Source of the DNA: an uncultured bacterium | GTDB taxonomy: Bacteria; Patescibacteriota; Gracilibacteria; Absconditabacterales; Absconditicoccaceae | Direction: 5' to 3' | Assembly: GCA_903953935.1 (NCBI GenBank) | Contig: CAJBLF010000006.1 | Span: forward strand, 1-33,906 | Length of the DNA: 33,906 bases | In this document: positions 17,475-29,408 of the stretch, piece after piece | Numbering within the stretch: position 1 is the first letter of the stretch | How the letters are laid out: each line of letters opens with the position of its first letter | Notes under the pieces: generated by a model | The model's input: the letters and a program-made list of their open reading frames with translations, nothing else | Databases searched by the model: none | What the model was told of the DNA's origin: nothing | Translations under genes and position numbers: made by a program

Positions 17475-20400
17475 ATGGTTAAGGAAAAAAATAATACAAC
17501 ACACAACAAAGAGCTATGATCAGCGCTCACCAAGATTATCCTTGAAAACAAGGATTGATTTTTTGATTTCTTTGATATACTAGAAAATCCTATTGTATGA
17601 AATGAAGAAAGTAAAAATTCAAGTATATGAAAATCAAAAACAGAAAAAATAATATATACTACCTCTATGGCTCTAATAGATCAGAACATCCTCTCTTTAC
17701 AAGAAATCGAAGAGATAATAAAGCATAATCCGTCTCTCGCTCGACATTGACAGAATAATAAATTTCTAAAATTAGGCGCAATGGTATGTAAAAAAACATG
17801 AATAGATATAAAAAAAATATTTTCTGTATGTACAGATATTTCTGTTAATATACCCACAATCAAAGACAAGAACAAACAAAACATACCAGACGACAAACGG
17901 GATGTTGTTTTTAATGAAAGATCGTTAAAAACATTAAAAAAAGTGATGTGAAACGAAAACTTCAAAGAAGCGATGGGTTGAGATTGAGGATTTGAAATAA
18001 TACAAGAAATGAACATATCATGAAACATTTACCAAAGGATGAGGATATTGTTTTTTTTGTTCGACTATCATTTAGAGAAAAAAAACATCCACATAAGTCC
18101 ATTAAACATATTACAGGAAATTTTTGATAAATGTTGAGAACATTGGACCATGGAAAACATATATATCATAGCAAATTTTCTCAGTTATATAACAGACAAA
18201 TCTTTAGAAAGAAATAAGATACCAAATCTAGAATCATTAGATATTTTGTGTTCTCCAGAAAACATAATCTATTTCGCAGAAAACAATCATCACGAAATAA
18301 TGAACTTTATAGAACTCATAAAGATGTTTAGCACAAAATGAATCATAAGCATAGACATCAATGACTATAAGGTTTGGTACGAATGAGTATTGAAAAACAT
18401 AGAAGTAAAAGAAGAGATTGCAGACCTACTGGAAAAATCATCAAAAGACCAATTGAGAGCATGGGAATCAGTAATATTACATGTAGCTACAACAAAAGTT
18501 AAACATATGATTGAAGCAACATCATTACCTATAGAAATACCAAACGACATACAACAATACAATGACGATTATTTCTTTGAGAACAGAAATTCATTATTGA
18601 AAGATTTATATATATTTTCAAAGGAAGAAATCATACATTGAGATATGCAGGACCATAAATTATTACAATTTTTACAAGGATCATTGCCGAGATGATTATC
18701 ACAGATATCCTTCTTTATAGACGTACTCCTAAAACTCATTCATCAAAAAAAAGAAGGAAATTCAGAACGTATTCAAGACATCAACAATAATCTTGGAAAG
18801 TTCTGGCTTCACATGTACAATCGACCATTCGAATTACAAAAAAATTTTTATAGCATATCCATGTTTCTTTTACAACACGACATACATGCATACCAATCAT
18901 TTGTAGAAGATTTATCGGGTCTAAGTAAACAAAATCGCAAACATTTTGTCGAAAAAATTGTTCCATTGATAGAGCCACAAATAATGATACTAAAAGAACT
19001 TAAAATAGAAAATATCGATACAACAACAAATGAAGATGGTTCACCCAAACCCAAAAGCATAGAGATAATAAGTATCTCGAGTTTCATAGAATCGTTCTTT
19101 GAGAAAATAGGAAATTGAACAACAATAGGGGAACTTGAACAACAAATGAACAACGACGATAATATAAAGATATATAAAAAAGCATTTATGGAAAAACGAT
19201 TAGGCATAAAATCACCAGAAGTATATCTGGAGGAATATACTGAAATTACAGAGTATGTATTTAAATATGCATGCAACCTCTCCCAAAAAAACGAAAAAAA
19301 CCTAATAAGTATATGAACAATCTTAGCAACAGTAAAAAACGATTCCCGAAATGAATTCAGGATAGACAAATCAATTCCAAAAGAAGAATTTACCGATGAA
19401 GGAAATGAAGCAATAAAAGAAATAACAACAGATCAAGAAAGGGACTATCGAAAATCACTAATAAACAAGGAGACACGAATCACTTTACAAGAAGATGCAT
19501 ATCATACAACCACGATACTTCCACAGACGATTTGAGAAAAGATATTTAATATACAGCAGAGTTTGGAAGAATTATATGATCCCGATATCTATGAAGATCC
19601 TGATGTAAAATCATTTGCAGAGAAATTTTTTCAGAAAAAAAACAAACAAATGACTTTGAAAAATATAGAAGATAACGAAGAACAAAGTAACTTTATGAAG
19701 AAAAACATTCCCATACTACAGTTCACTGACAAGATAGAAAGCCTGAATCTAAATGAGCTATTCAAAAAATTAAAATATAATGAAGAACAATGAACACCTA
19801 TTTCCAAAGAATTAGAAGAAGATTGAAAAAAAACAATACAGGATGCAATTATAATTTTCAAAGATATCGTGAGTACGTATAAAAAGAGTTGAATAGCAGA
19901 TACTGCACAGATAAGAATAGAAGAAGTTGCAAACAATTTTTCTTTAGAAGTGGATGAGCTGTCTCGTTTAGTAAGTCCGACAAATGAATTCCAAAATCCG
20001 ATAAAAATAAAATCACGAATTACCAATGATATAGTAGAAATAATAAAAAACATCAGAGGATGTTTATGATGCATGCAAAAAAACAGCAATAACCACACAA
20101 ACCTTGATTTTATGTCACCAAATAGATTTATTATATTTAGTGGTAAAGAAGATGAATTCTGATCAAACATAGCAGATCAAATATGTATACTTTCAGAGAC
20201 TGATCAGTGACTCTGTTTTATTATGGACGGACTTTATGGTGCCCGTATGTCCAATATATTACTCAATCACTGCCTTACCGTCATAGAGAAGATACAATCA
20301 GTAAAGGAACAACAAATAAAAATATTCATTCCAAAAACAAGCATCAAATCAGCAGGGACCAATACCACTCATTTCCAATCATTGTTAAACAAGGAAATTA

Positions 20401-20519
20401 TGGACAAAAATATCCATATGGAATATACAACAATAAGGTCAGATATAGAACATTTATGATACCAAGAATTAGGTCTGAAAGAATGAAGTACAGAAGGAAT
20501 ATTGTTATATGTAAAATAA
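17475..20519 (+). CDS. Large hypothetical protein, 1,014 aa, UGA-rich
   Basis: One open frame from ATG at 17475 to TAA at 20517-20519 with UGA as Gly; about twenty UGA codons would otherwise break it. It is mostly helical and rich in Ile, Lys, Glu and Asn, with no signal peptide or transmembrane helix. I do not recognise the N-terminal 850 residues. The C-terminal 150 residues look like a separate alpha/beta domain beginning IRGCLGCMQKNSNN (a C-x-x-C pair), then MSPNRFIIFSGKEDEF and CFIMDGLYGARMSNILLNHC. The gene for a kinase-like protein starts 26 nt downstream with no terminator between, so the two probably form an operon and may act together, for example as a scaffold or substrate with its modifying enzyme. 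That is inference. Confidence 0.83.
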
Positions 20520-20545
20520 TAAAATTTTATCCACAACAATAAAGT

Positions 20546-21415
20546 ATGAACAACAATATATCTTATGGTCCTCACCTTTTTCCTGGATGACCAGAATTAT
20601 ATATCAGGAAAGGACAGATGGATATAACAATACAAGAAGCACATCAAAGAATAAAACAAACGCTGATAGCATGATTTGACCATCAACAAGACAACAATAT
20701 CATGACACAAATAGCAGAAAAAATGAAATTGGACCTTGAAAGCAAAATTGATCTGAGTTTTATGAACTATGGAAACACAGAATTAGTATATCTTGCTAAT
20801 ATAGGAGACAAAGCAAAATTTGCCACATTGATAAATCAACCACACACGCCCCTAGGAAAGGTAAAAGAAGAATTTGATAATCTAAAAAGAATGACAGAGA
20901 TAGATCCTCATTTTGTTGTAAAACCGTTAGCGCATTACCTCAATAAAGAAAAAGGACATGAGGTATATATTTCTGAATATATCGATAATGCCTATTGTAT
21001 AGCACATAATAATGAACACGGCGTATACAATCCCTTGCCATATTATCACTTCGAGACATTTACGAAAGAAATAAGTAGCGAGATACACAAAATTATGATA
21101 GCATTACTTATTAATTATTATGATGAAGAAAGAGGTATGTGATTGGGTGAAACACAGATATCAGGCAATGATTTTTTATTGAGTAGAGATATGCAGATCA
21201 AGATGATCGGAGCAAGAAAATATGTAAAGATCTGATTTGATGAATATATCAGTCGTTTAAAAAAAGAATTCATAATAGGAACAAATCGTACAGAGTGAAC
21301 TATAGAAAAAGACATGTTAATAAATCACAAATCCAAGAAACCAATGACCTCAGAAGAAATAGCTGAGGGAATTACACTATGATTGTACCTCAGAAAACAA
21401 CACAAAAAACCATAA
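20546..21415 (+). CDS. Kinase-fold-like protein, 289 aa
   Basis: UGA as Gly gives one frame from 20546 to TAA at 21413-21415. The order of features recalls the protein-kinase/aminoglycoside-phosphotransferase fold: a strand with NYGNTELVYLANIG, a Lys-bearing strand AKFATLI, a helix with Glu (GKVKEEFDNLKRM), a hinge EVYISEYID, then a C-lobe with SGNDFLLSRDMQIKMIGARK, which resembles the GDF-L-x-I-DFG-like loop. A canonical HRD catalytic motif is not visible, so it could be a pseudokinase. It has no signal peptide. It follows the 1,014-aa gene by 26 nt and is probably co-transcribed with it. Confidence in the fold is moderate. Confidence 0.65.
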
Positions 21416-21425
21416 AATAATTATA

Positions 21426-21453
21426 TTGACATATTGTATAAAATATATATAAA
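21426..21453 (+). promoter_or_regulatory. Sigma70-type promoter of the CPBP protease gene
   Basis: TTGACA at 21426-21431, 16-nt spacer, TATAAA at 21448-21453, 45 nt before the ATG. Confidence 0.7.
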
Positions 21454-21498
21454 TACAAACAACAAAAACAAAAAAAACACTAAATAAAATCATGCCGT

Positions 21499-22749
21499 AT
21501 GGACAATAGGTATAAAAAAACACCAAGTGAGACAATAAACAGCAGGATAGAAGAGATAAAAAAAGCAATCAAGATAAAAAAAGCTTTTATTGCTCTCGAA
21601 GGTTGGTGGAGTATGATAAGCAGTTATGCCTTACTCTGCATAATAGCGTATTATTTTGCTCCATGGAAAGAGATTATAATCGATCTGCGATTATTCTTTT
21701 CAGGCAATGCACAGGATATACTACCAGGAAATTTCAAATTTTTGGAAGTAGTTCCCATCATCGCCGCCATCATTGTAATGGAATTATTGTTGTCAATACT
21801 TGCAGGAATTTTTGGATCAATATGTGTAGGAAATGGAGGTAGAAACGCCCTCAAATCCATGAAGCCCAACAACATATTGAAAACATTATTCATTGTGGTT
21901 GTGGCAGAAGAATTGTTTGCAAGATGGTTTTTCCTAGGATTTATGGCCAGCGATCCTAATCTGGGAAATTATTTCTATGTACTCTTAATCGCAGGAAATG
22001 GAATCTGGGCTTGGGTCCACTTATACAACTATGAAGATCCTAATAAGCGGCAGTTGATACGAGTATTGCCTCAGTTTATAGCGGGATTATTCTTCTCATA
22101 CGTATATGTGAAATTCGGGCTTATGGCAACTATTCTCACACACTTCGGAAGTAACGCTATTTTGTTCGCGTCAGACAAAAATCAGATATGGGACAAAAAA
22201 GAATTACGAAGATTGTTAACATTGGTGGTGTTTGGTGGAGCTATTTTGATACTTATATGGTTACAAGTAGATATAATAGGACTATTCAAACAATTTGTAC
22301 AATTTGACGAAAAAACAATCAGAAATTGGACTACAAACGATTTTTTCGCACTGTACATATCAATGTATTTTGTCATCAATACCGTATTTACGTTTATGAT
22401 GTACGATAAAAACTCTTCAAGAGAAAAAAAGGAAGAGACGGTATTCATAAAAAAAATGGTAAAAATAATGGTGGCAGCAGTAATTATCATTGGTCTTGTG
22501 GTAATATTAAATTGGGGACTTTCCTTTTTTACAAACTCTTTAATCTGGAAATCATTTATATCCACGATTATAGTAGTGCTATTGATAAAACACAAGTCTC
22601 CCAATGCGGCAATGCGTACCTTCTGGACAACAATTCCATTGAGCATGGTATCCTTTACGGCACTCATTATCCTCCCATTCAGTAGTTGTTTAGTCTTCTT
22701 AATTGTCTGTGGCCTTATAGTGGAAACGATAAACGAGATAGCAAAATAA
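21499..22749 (+). CDS. CPBP-family intramembrane metalloprotease, 416 aa
   Basis: CPBP (Abi/Rce1-like) proteases cut or process substrates inside the membrane. The three motifs are present: EExxxR in VVAEELFARWFFLGF (about residues 135-149), a WAWVH segment matching the second motif's H, and HxxxN in LTHFGSNAILF (about 214-224). About ten hydrophobic helices are visible. The protein is longer than the core domain, with a C-terminal membrane extension of about 180 residues. It uses GGN for all of its 21 glycines, in sharp contrast to ftsW, which has a similar membrane composition; this suggests a later arrival or strong codon constraint. It has its own promoter and terminator. The substrate is unknown. 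Confidence 0.85.
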   Translation: MDNRYKKTPSETINSRIEEIKKAIKIKKAFIALEGWWSMISSYALLCIIAYYFAPWKEIIIDLRLFFSGNAQDILPGNFKFLEVVPIIAAIIVMELLLSILAGIFGSICVGNGGRNALKSMKPNNILKTLFIVVVAEELFARWFFLGFMASDPNLGNYFYVLLIAGNGIWAWVHLYNYEDPNKRQLIRVLPQFIAGLFFSYVYVKFGLMATILTHFGSNAILFASDKNQIWDKKELRRLLTLVVFGGAILILIWLQVDIIGLFKQFVQFDEKTIRNWTTNDFFALYISMYFVINTVFTFMMYDKNSSREKKEETVFIKKMVKIMVAAVIIIGLVVILNWGLSFFTNSLIWKSFISTIIVVLLIKHKSPNAAMRTFWTTIPLSMVSFTALIILPFSSCLVFLIVCGLIVETINEIAK

Positions 22750-22766
22750 CACAGAAAAAATAAAAG

Positions 22767-22795
22767 CTTCCGATATGTCGGAAGTCTTTTTTTTA
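22767..22795 (+). terminator. Terminator of the CPBP gene
   Basis: Perfect 7-bp stem cttccga (22767-22773) with tcggaag (22778-22784), loop tatg, then tc and eight T. Confidence 0.9.
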
Positions 22796-22837
22796 TGGTA
22801 AAAAATGGTCGGAAACTTGCTTACGAAGTAGTATATA

Positions 22838-23392
22838 TTAGTCTTTCTTATATAAATATATGCTTGGTTTTCACTTCTTGTCCTTGATGACATCATAGGG
22901 CGTATGAACAGCAAATTGGAAAGAGTTAGAAATAATGATTGCATCAGTATTCATACGTTTAAATATCCAGTCTTCGATAGCAGCCATCTGCTGAGGCAAA
23001 AGATATACATAGATGTAATCATATCCGTGGATATCAGCAATCAGAAAATCATTTTTTAAAAGTCTAAGATCAGGATATCAGAGAAGTTTATTTAAGATTT
23101 TACCATAGAGATAAGGAAAATATTGGATTTCATATCCATCGCAATATACACCAAAGGTCCTGAAGAAAAATCTCATTGCCTTTCCATCTCCACATCATAA
23201 GTCCACAAGCTTTTTTCAACGAACTAATTTCAGATTATCTTTCATCAGACGGATATGCCTATTGAACGATGGGACATACATCGCAGACGTATTTCTTTTA
23301 AACATGAAAACGAGTAGTCCGTAGACCACTCGTAATGCAAAAAAGATTATGAACAACAAAAGCAAAGAAAATACTATCTGTTTAATTATCAT
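22838..23392 (-). CDS. Membrane-anchored SAM-dependent methyltransferase-like protein, 184 aa
   Basis: Residues 1-30 (MIIKQIVFSLLLLFIIFFAL and on) form one transmembrane anchor. LVDLGCGDGKAMRFF near residue 63 is a class I SAM-binding motif I (D-L-G-C-G-D-G); the first Gly of the motif is UGA. CDGYEIQ after it provides the acidic residue of motif II (E in YEI), and DYIYVYLLPQQM matches motif IV. It is short but of the size of other small anchored methyltransferases common in candidate-phyla genomes. The substrate is unknown. It lies downstream of yidC on the same strand with a 126-nt gap and ends in TAA. Confidence 0.82.
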
Positions 23393-23490
23393 GTACGTAA
23401 CATAATGAAAAAAATAAAGATTAATAATGGAACTATAGATTTACGGACCATACTAAAATACGATAGTTCATACTATTACAAAATCCAATA

Positions 23491-23520
23491 TTATTCATTC
23501 TTCATTATTCATTCTTCATT
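23491..23520. repeat. Low-complexity ATTCATTCTTC repeat
   Basis: ttattcattcttcattattcattcttcatt: two near-perfect 15-bp units, reaching into the yidC stop codon. Related to the tcattattcatcattcatc stretch just before the 8196 gene. Confidence 0.8.
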
Positions 23521-24337
23521 AGTTTTTATGATGTGGATTATGTACAACAACACCCTTACCTTTGCTAATCCATGCTAACCATTCAGCTCTAAGCAAAGCT
23601 TTATATTGCCAAGCATATTGGCATACGCTAAAGATTGTAGTAGTAACGATATATAAACCAACTCATGTCTGCATGCTATAAACAAATGAACCTATCATAA
23701 AGACAAGGAAGATATTCATAAATCACATCATCTTACCCATATCAGGAACTTTCTGTCCAGGAACATTAGGTGTCGCAGGTTTAGCTATCGTAGTTAATTT
23801 AGTTTGAAGATAAGTAAATATTGCAGCGATTATAGTAAGTGCGATATTTTTTGTAGCCAGAAGATCCATACCAAGAAAATGTGTATTGATAGCACCATTT
23901 TGCAATGCTTGAGCATCTACAAATCTTGCACCAAACCCATGAAAGAAACTATAGAGCCACTCTGGTGGTATCGTAGCAGCAGCCATATGTCTAATTACAT
24001 AATAGAGTCAAATGAAAACCGGTATCTGGATAAGCATCTGCAAACATCATTTGAATGCTCCCTTTCCATCAGTCTTAAAAACCTTCATAGTTTCTTCAGA
24101 CAATTTTTTTGGATCATCTTTATATTTTTCTTGAATTTCATTGAGTTTTGGTTGAAGCGCACCCATGCCTTTTTGCATATCATTACCAGCAAGTGTCTGT
24201 TTAACCATAAGTAATCTGATAGTAACCGTCAACAATATAATAGCCACACCAAGATTACCGCCAAAAATAGCAAGAAACACAGCCAAGATATTAAAAATTG
24301 GACGATATAAAATCTCTGTAAACAACATTCAAAGCAT
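23519..24337 (-). CDS. yidC: YidC/Oxa1 membrane protein insertase, 272 aa
   Basis: YidC inserts and folds inner-membrane proteins, alone or with Sec. The five-helix core is visible: LYRPIFNILAVFLAIFGG, the hydrophilic-groove Arg in ILLTVTIRLLMV, the cytoplasmic coiled region LQPKLNEIQEKYKDDPKKL, QMLIQIPVFIGLYYVIRHM, NIALTIIAAIFTYLQTKL and MMGFMNIFLVFMIGSFVYSM. The C-terminus is short and basic (WISKGKGVVVHNPHHKN). There is no large periplasmic domain, as in Gram-positive and candidate-phyla YidC. The start at 24337 reads MLGMLFTEIL across one UGA; ATG at 24328 is an alternative. It lies 67 nt after frr on the same strand. Confidence 0.94.
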
Positions 24338-24375
24338 ACGAAATTATAATTAAATAGTAAAAAATCATTCACTGG

Positions 24376-24402
24376 TAGTTGTTAGGTAATAGTTGTTAGT
24401 TA
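24376..24402. repeat. Low-complexity TTGTTAG repeat
   Basis: tagttgttaggtaatagttg then ttagtta, between frr and yidC. Same class as 30312-30347 before dnaX. Confidence 0.65.
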
Positions 24403-24404
24403 AA

Positions 24405-24953
24405 TTACATAGACATGACTTCATCAGCTTTGTTTTTTATAAGTTCATCAATTTTATCATTCATGGTTTTAACCAAAACATCAATATCTTTTTCATTTCT
24501 CTTGCTTTCATCTTCACCAATTTCTTTGGCATCAAAAATAGATTTATTATCTTTCATGGCTTCTTGCCTAGCCATTCTTACACGTCATTTCACTTCTTCT
24601 CCCATAGCCTTTACTTGCTTAGAGATTTCTAATCTTCTCTCTTGCGTCAAAGCAGGAATTCTAACGATAACATAACTTCCTTCGTTTTGTGGAGTAAGTC
24701 ATGCATTAGCATCATAAATAGCTTTTTCTACATGTTTCAGTTCGTTCTTATCTCGTGGTTCAATTTTGATCGTCTGTGCATCCATGATAGTAACATGGGC
24801 AATTTGAGGGACTTTCATGGGTCCATATGAAGCTTCTACAGTAATGTTTTCAACTAAACCAGCTGAAGCTCTTCCCACTTGTAATGCTTTGAGTTCTGAG
24901 ACCAAAAATTGAATAGCCTTGTCCATTTGTTGACGATGTGGTGTCAAATCCAT
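24405..24953 (-). CDS. frr: Ribosome recycling factor, 182 aa
   Basis: RRF splits post-termination ribosomes with EF-G. Diagnostic segments: LKALQVGRASAGLVENITVE at residues 21-40 (the R-A/T-G-R-A signature region), YGPMKVPQIAHVTIMDAQTI, LTPQNEGSYVIVRIPALTQE and RRLEISKQVKAMGEEVKGRV. The length is typical (E. coli has 185). One UGA-Gly, in DANAGLTPQNEG, is at a family-conserved Gly. It probably heads the minus-strand frr-yidC unit. The stop is TAA. Confidence 0.97.
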
Positions 24954-25104
24954 AAGTTTTTTTACGTTACAAAGTAAATCAGAAAATATAATAAGAAATA
25001 CGTTCGGATTTGCAATATTAAAGAATTCAAAGTCTTCATTGTAATTCCAAAGGATTTCCTTAGTATAGATGTGTTATTTCAAGCACAATAAGAAAAAATT
25101 TAGC

Positions 25105-25217
25105 GTTCTCGCTCTTCATACGTCCTTATCGTGTTCCAGGACTAGTCAAGAGTGACCTGGAATAGATACACCCTCTTTGGGGCTATAAGGTATGAAGTAA
25201 CATGAGAACTTTTTTTA
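25105..25217 (+). ncRNA. Putative structured RNA with terminator-like end
   Basis: A long rod-like hairpin: gttctc (25105-25110) pairs with gagaac (25204-25209), cttcata with tatgaag, ccttat with ataagg, and ttccagg with cctggaa, leaving a 15-nt apical loop and a 22-nt bulge on the 3' side that holds its own ccc/ggg mini-hairpin. The closing stem is followed at once by seven T. It lies in the 412-nt gap between frr and the helicase gene. It could be a free small RNA (6S-like architecture) or an attenuator in the 5' leader of the helicase gene; no family consensus fits, and the SRP RNA apical motif is absent. Confidence 0.6.
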
Positions 25218-25365
25218 TTATATTTTTTTTCGACAAAAAATTGCCAAAAAATTGACGTAAAATTGCTTAAAGTTGTAGTAAAAACAACAACATTTAGTCA
25301 ATCATTTGTCGTTCGGATAATCGAACATTAGGCTATTATTTGTCATTTTATCATTTAGTTTACAC

Positions 25366-27345
<1,980 letters not shown>

Positions 27346-27420
27346 AACAACCAATCATTACGATTGAATTATGGGCATATTTATATATGGTCTACATACA
27401 AAAAACAAAAACAATAAGCT

Positions 27421-27807
27421 ATGATACCATGGATTTTTTTCATCATTAGCACAATATGTCTTGGTGCAAATATATTCGTGCTCACACGCATCCAAAAAGT
27501 ATACGTAAACAGAAATCATTTTTATGTAGATTTTCCAAACATACCTAGTGGTGTATCAAAAGGTCTTGATACATTTGGAAGATTCATCATATACGTATAC
27601 ATGTCAGTATGGACAACATTAGTAGCATTTTGTTCAGCAATCATTGTTTTCTCGTATGTGAGAGTAACATATGATAACTGCTTTCTACTTGATGGAATCA
27701 TCACGACTATCTTGTGTATACCACTTATTTATTATTGGATACAGAGAGATTTCTTGAAACCACTCAAAGAATTCAACAAAAATGCTCAATCAAAAATGAG
27801 ACAATGA
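27421..27807 (+). CDS. Small membrane protein, 128 aa, with UGA just before a terminator
   Basis: MIPWIFFIISTICLGANIFV, a middle helix pair and LLDGIITTILCIPLIYYWI give three to four membrane segments, ending with a charged tail (KPLKEFNKNAQSKMRQ). The family is not recognised. The odd point is the end: the codon at 27805-27807 is UGA, and a perfect terminator hairpin starts five bases later. If UGA is Gly here too, the frame would run on through the hairpin to TAG at 27922-27924 and overlap the convergent gene by 77 bp. The mRNA should end near 27837, so it would lack a stop. I give the coordinates to the UGA. Either the stop was lost by mutation or termination occurs on this UGA. Confidence 0.65.
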   Translation: MIPWIFFIISTICLGANIFVLTRIQKVYVNRNHFYVDFPNIPSGVSKGLDTFGRFIIYVYMSVWTTLVAFCSAIIVFSYVRVTYDNCFLLDGIITTILCIPLIYYWIQRDFLKPLKEFNKNAQSKMRQ

Positions 27808-27811
27808 ATAT

Positions 27812-27837
27812 CGCCCCTGTATATGGGGCGTTTTTTT
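27812..27837 (+). terminator. Terminator of the 27421 gene
   Basis: Perfect 6-bp stem cgcccc (27812-27817) with ggggcg (27825-27830), loop tgtatat, then seven T. Confidence 0.92.
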
Positions 27838-27847
27838 ATATCAATTG

Positions 27848-28507
27848 TTAAATTCATATATTTTTTTGTGTGCTTCGAATTTTTTTTCACGCTACACTAC
27901 AACACAATACCACCAAAGAAATAGACACACTAAGCAAAAACATTCTCGTTGCTATAGCCTCAAAAAAACCTTCAGGAAACAATGAAATCAACATACTTGA
28001 TGAATCAAAAGACCAATTGCCCTGAGGAAAAAACACACTATGAAAAAGATTAAATGTAGCGGTAAAATCTATAGATAAGGCTAAAATAAGCAAAAAAGAT
28101 AGCAACAAGGAAGCTGATGATCCTCGAAACAATCATCTAGTGATAAGATATATTTTTTTCTGAAAAACAAATATCAACAGTACCAACAAAAATATCACAC
28201 TAGCTATAATTCCGACAAAATAGGTAACAGCAAAAATCTGTTTAACGTCTTCCATATGGCTTTTTTCAGCCATGGGAAAGTTCTTATCCAGAGAAGATCT
28301 TCATTGAATAAACATATATACATTTTGTACGTACCCCAAAGATGATTCCGACACAACAACTCATTGCTGGATCATATACTTAGTATAAAAACTTGGAACA
28401 GAAGAATAATAAACCAAAGGAAGTAACAATAAAAGGAAAAAAAGTGATCCACTAAAAAGTGGAAAAAAAATAGTATCTATTAAACGTCTGTAAGAAAAAG
28501 CAATCAT
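27848..28507 (-). CDS. DUF1461-family integral membrane protein, 219 aa
   Basis: About five membrane helices. The segment TFNLFHSVFFPQGNWSFDSS followed by LISLFPEGFFEAI is the signature of DUF1461 (TIGR01906), with its FH-x-x-FF-x-x-G-x-W-x-F and L-F-P-E-x-F-F elements. UGA-Gly codons occur at IQQGVVV, FIQGRSS, ITRGLF, SVAGKKI and in the last two residues (GI before TAA). The function of the family is not known; the conserved polar segment lies outside the membrane. It is convergent with the 27421 gene; their ends are 40 bp apart. Confidence 0.85.
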
Positions 28508-28557
28508 AGAAAGACTATACTGTTTTCTTTATCCAAAGACAACAAAAAGTAGCAGGT

Positions 28558-28587
28558 TTTTCAATTGAAAAATTATCATAGATAGCT
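28558..28587 (+). repeat. 30-bp direct repeat, left copy
   Basis: It begins with the palindrome ttttcaattgaaaa and ends attatcatagatagct. Identical to 30259-30288; the flanks on both sides differ. Confidence 0.9.
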
Positions 28588-28650
28588 CTATTAAAAAAAC
28601 AAAAAATAAACATGTTAATGTCCAGTAAACAATTATGAAAATTTTAAAAA

Positions 28651-28681
28651 CAAAAAAAAAGACACAGGAGTTTCCTGCGTC
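28651..28681 (-). terminator. Terminator of the 28707-29996 operon
   Basis: gacacagga (28661-28669) pairs with tcctgcgtc (28673-28681) with one mismatch; on the minus strand a run of T follows. It lies inside the repeat-bounded segment. Confidence 0.85.
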
Positions 28682-28706
28682 TTCTATAGAATATATAGTT
28701 ACTGTT

Positions 28707-29372
28707 TTAGAGAACAAAAACAGCAACCAAGAAGAACAAAATAAATCCGCAAATGTGCAGAAATTTTGAAGCGTTTATGCTATCATCAAATGGTCCATCA
28801 CTGGAAGAAAGCCAGGAGTCAGTTTCAAAAAGGGTTTCAACATCAGCAACCTTATGCTTAGTCAATACAGTGCTGAATACACCTTTCTTTTTCTTAGAGA
28901 CAAACTCTTTTGTCCAGAAATTTCTTTTATAGCTCCATATAAAGAACCATAAGAAGAAGACAACAAAGAGAATATCAGCAACAAATTTGAAGATTGTGGG
29001 TCCTGCTATTTTCCATGCAAACCCAGCTAAGGCTATTTTGCCGACTTTGGTATTGGGGATGTCATTCGACTGACGAATGATAACATTAGAGAGAGTATCA
29101 ATCATCAAACCGAATTGTTCGGGAGACAGAGAGAAATCCTCCAATAAGTCATTCATAGCGGTTCGTGACCAATCCTTTTCCAACGTTCTAATTTTGTCCA
29201 TAATAGAAACGTTGGTATGAATAGTGATTTCGTCAATAATCTTTCCTCCATTTTGGAGATCAGAAAATTGTTTGGAGTTAAGATCCTGTTTTTGGATATA
29301 AATAATCCTGTCTTGTCCAAAGACAAAAAGGGTTATACATACCAGACATAATGATACAAAAAGCTTTTTCAT
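28707..29372 (-). CDS. Secreted/membrane protein with C-terminal anchor, 221 aa, UGA-free
   Basis: Signal peptide MKKLFVSLCLVCITLFVFGQ, an extracytoplasmic part of about 110 residues (DRIIYIQKQDLNSKQFSDLQ and on), a membrane segment FKFVADILFVVFFLWFFIW, a 60-residue basic/acidic loop starting SYKRNFWTKEFVSKKKKG, and a final membrane segment CGFILFFLVAVFVL at the very C-terminus. It shares this layout with the 29409 product, so the two are probably paralogues that pair. All of about ten glycines are GGN. The signal peptide ending in G-Q is Bacteroidota-like. It starts 36 nt after the 29409 gene on the same strand. The family and function are not recognised. Confidence 0.8.
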   Translation of the reverse strand: MKKLFVSLCLVCITLFVFGQDRIIYIQKQDLNSKQFSDLQNGGKIIDEITIHTNVSIMDKIRTLEKDWSRTAMNDLLEDFSLSPEQFGLMIDTLSNVIIRQSNDIPNTKVGKIALAGFAWKIAGPTIFKFVADILFVVFFLWFFIWSYKRNFWTKEFVSKKKKGVFSTVLTKHKVADVETLFETDSWLSSSDGPFDDSINASKFLHICGFILFFLVAVFVL

Positions 29373-29408
29373 AGAATAATTTTTTTTAATGTTTGGGTTA
29401 ATTACTAC

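Noticed and set aside
20546-21415. A definite aminoglycoside resistance phosphotransferase
   Set aside because: The fold resemblance is partial and the catalytic HxD motif is not visible, so only a kinase-like label is justified.
25105-25217. Signal recognition particle RNA
   Set aside because: The rod shape and size would fit, but the conserved GGAA-tetraloop region (AGGUCCGGAAGGAAGCAGC-like) is absent.
28529-28726. Minus-strand frame of 65 hydrophobic residues
   Set aside because: It overlaps the terminator of the 28707 operon and the left 30-bp repeat, and its composition is that of antisense A/T-rich sequence.
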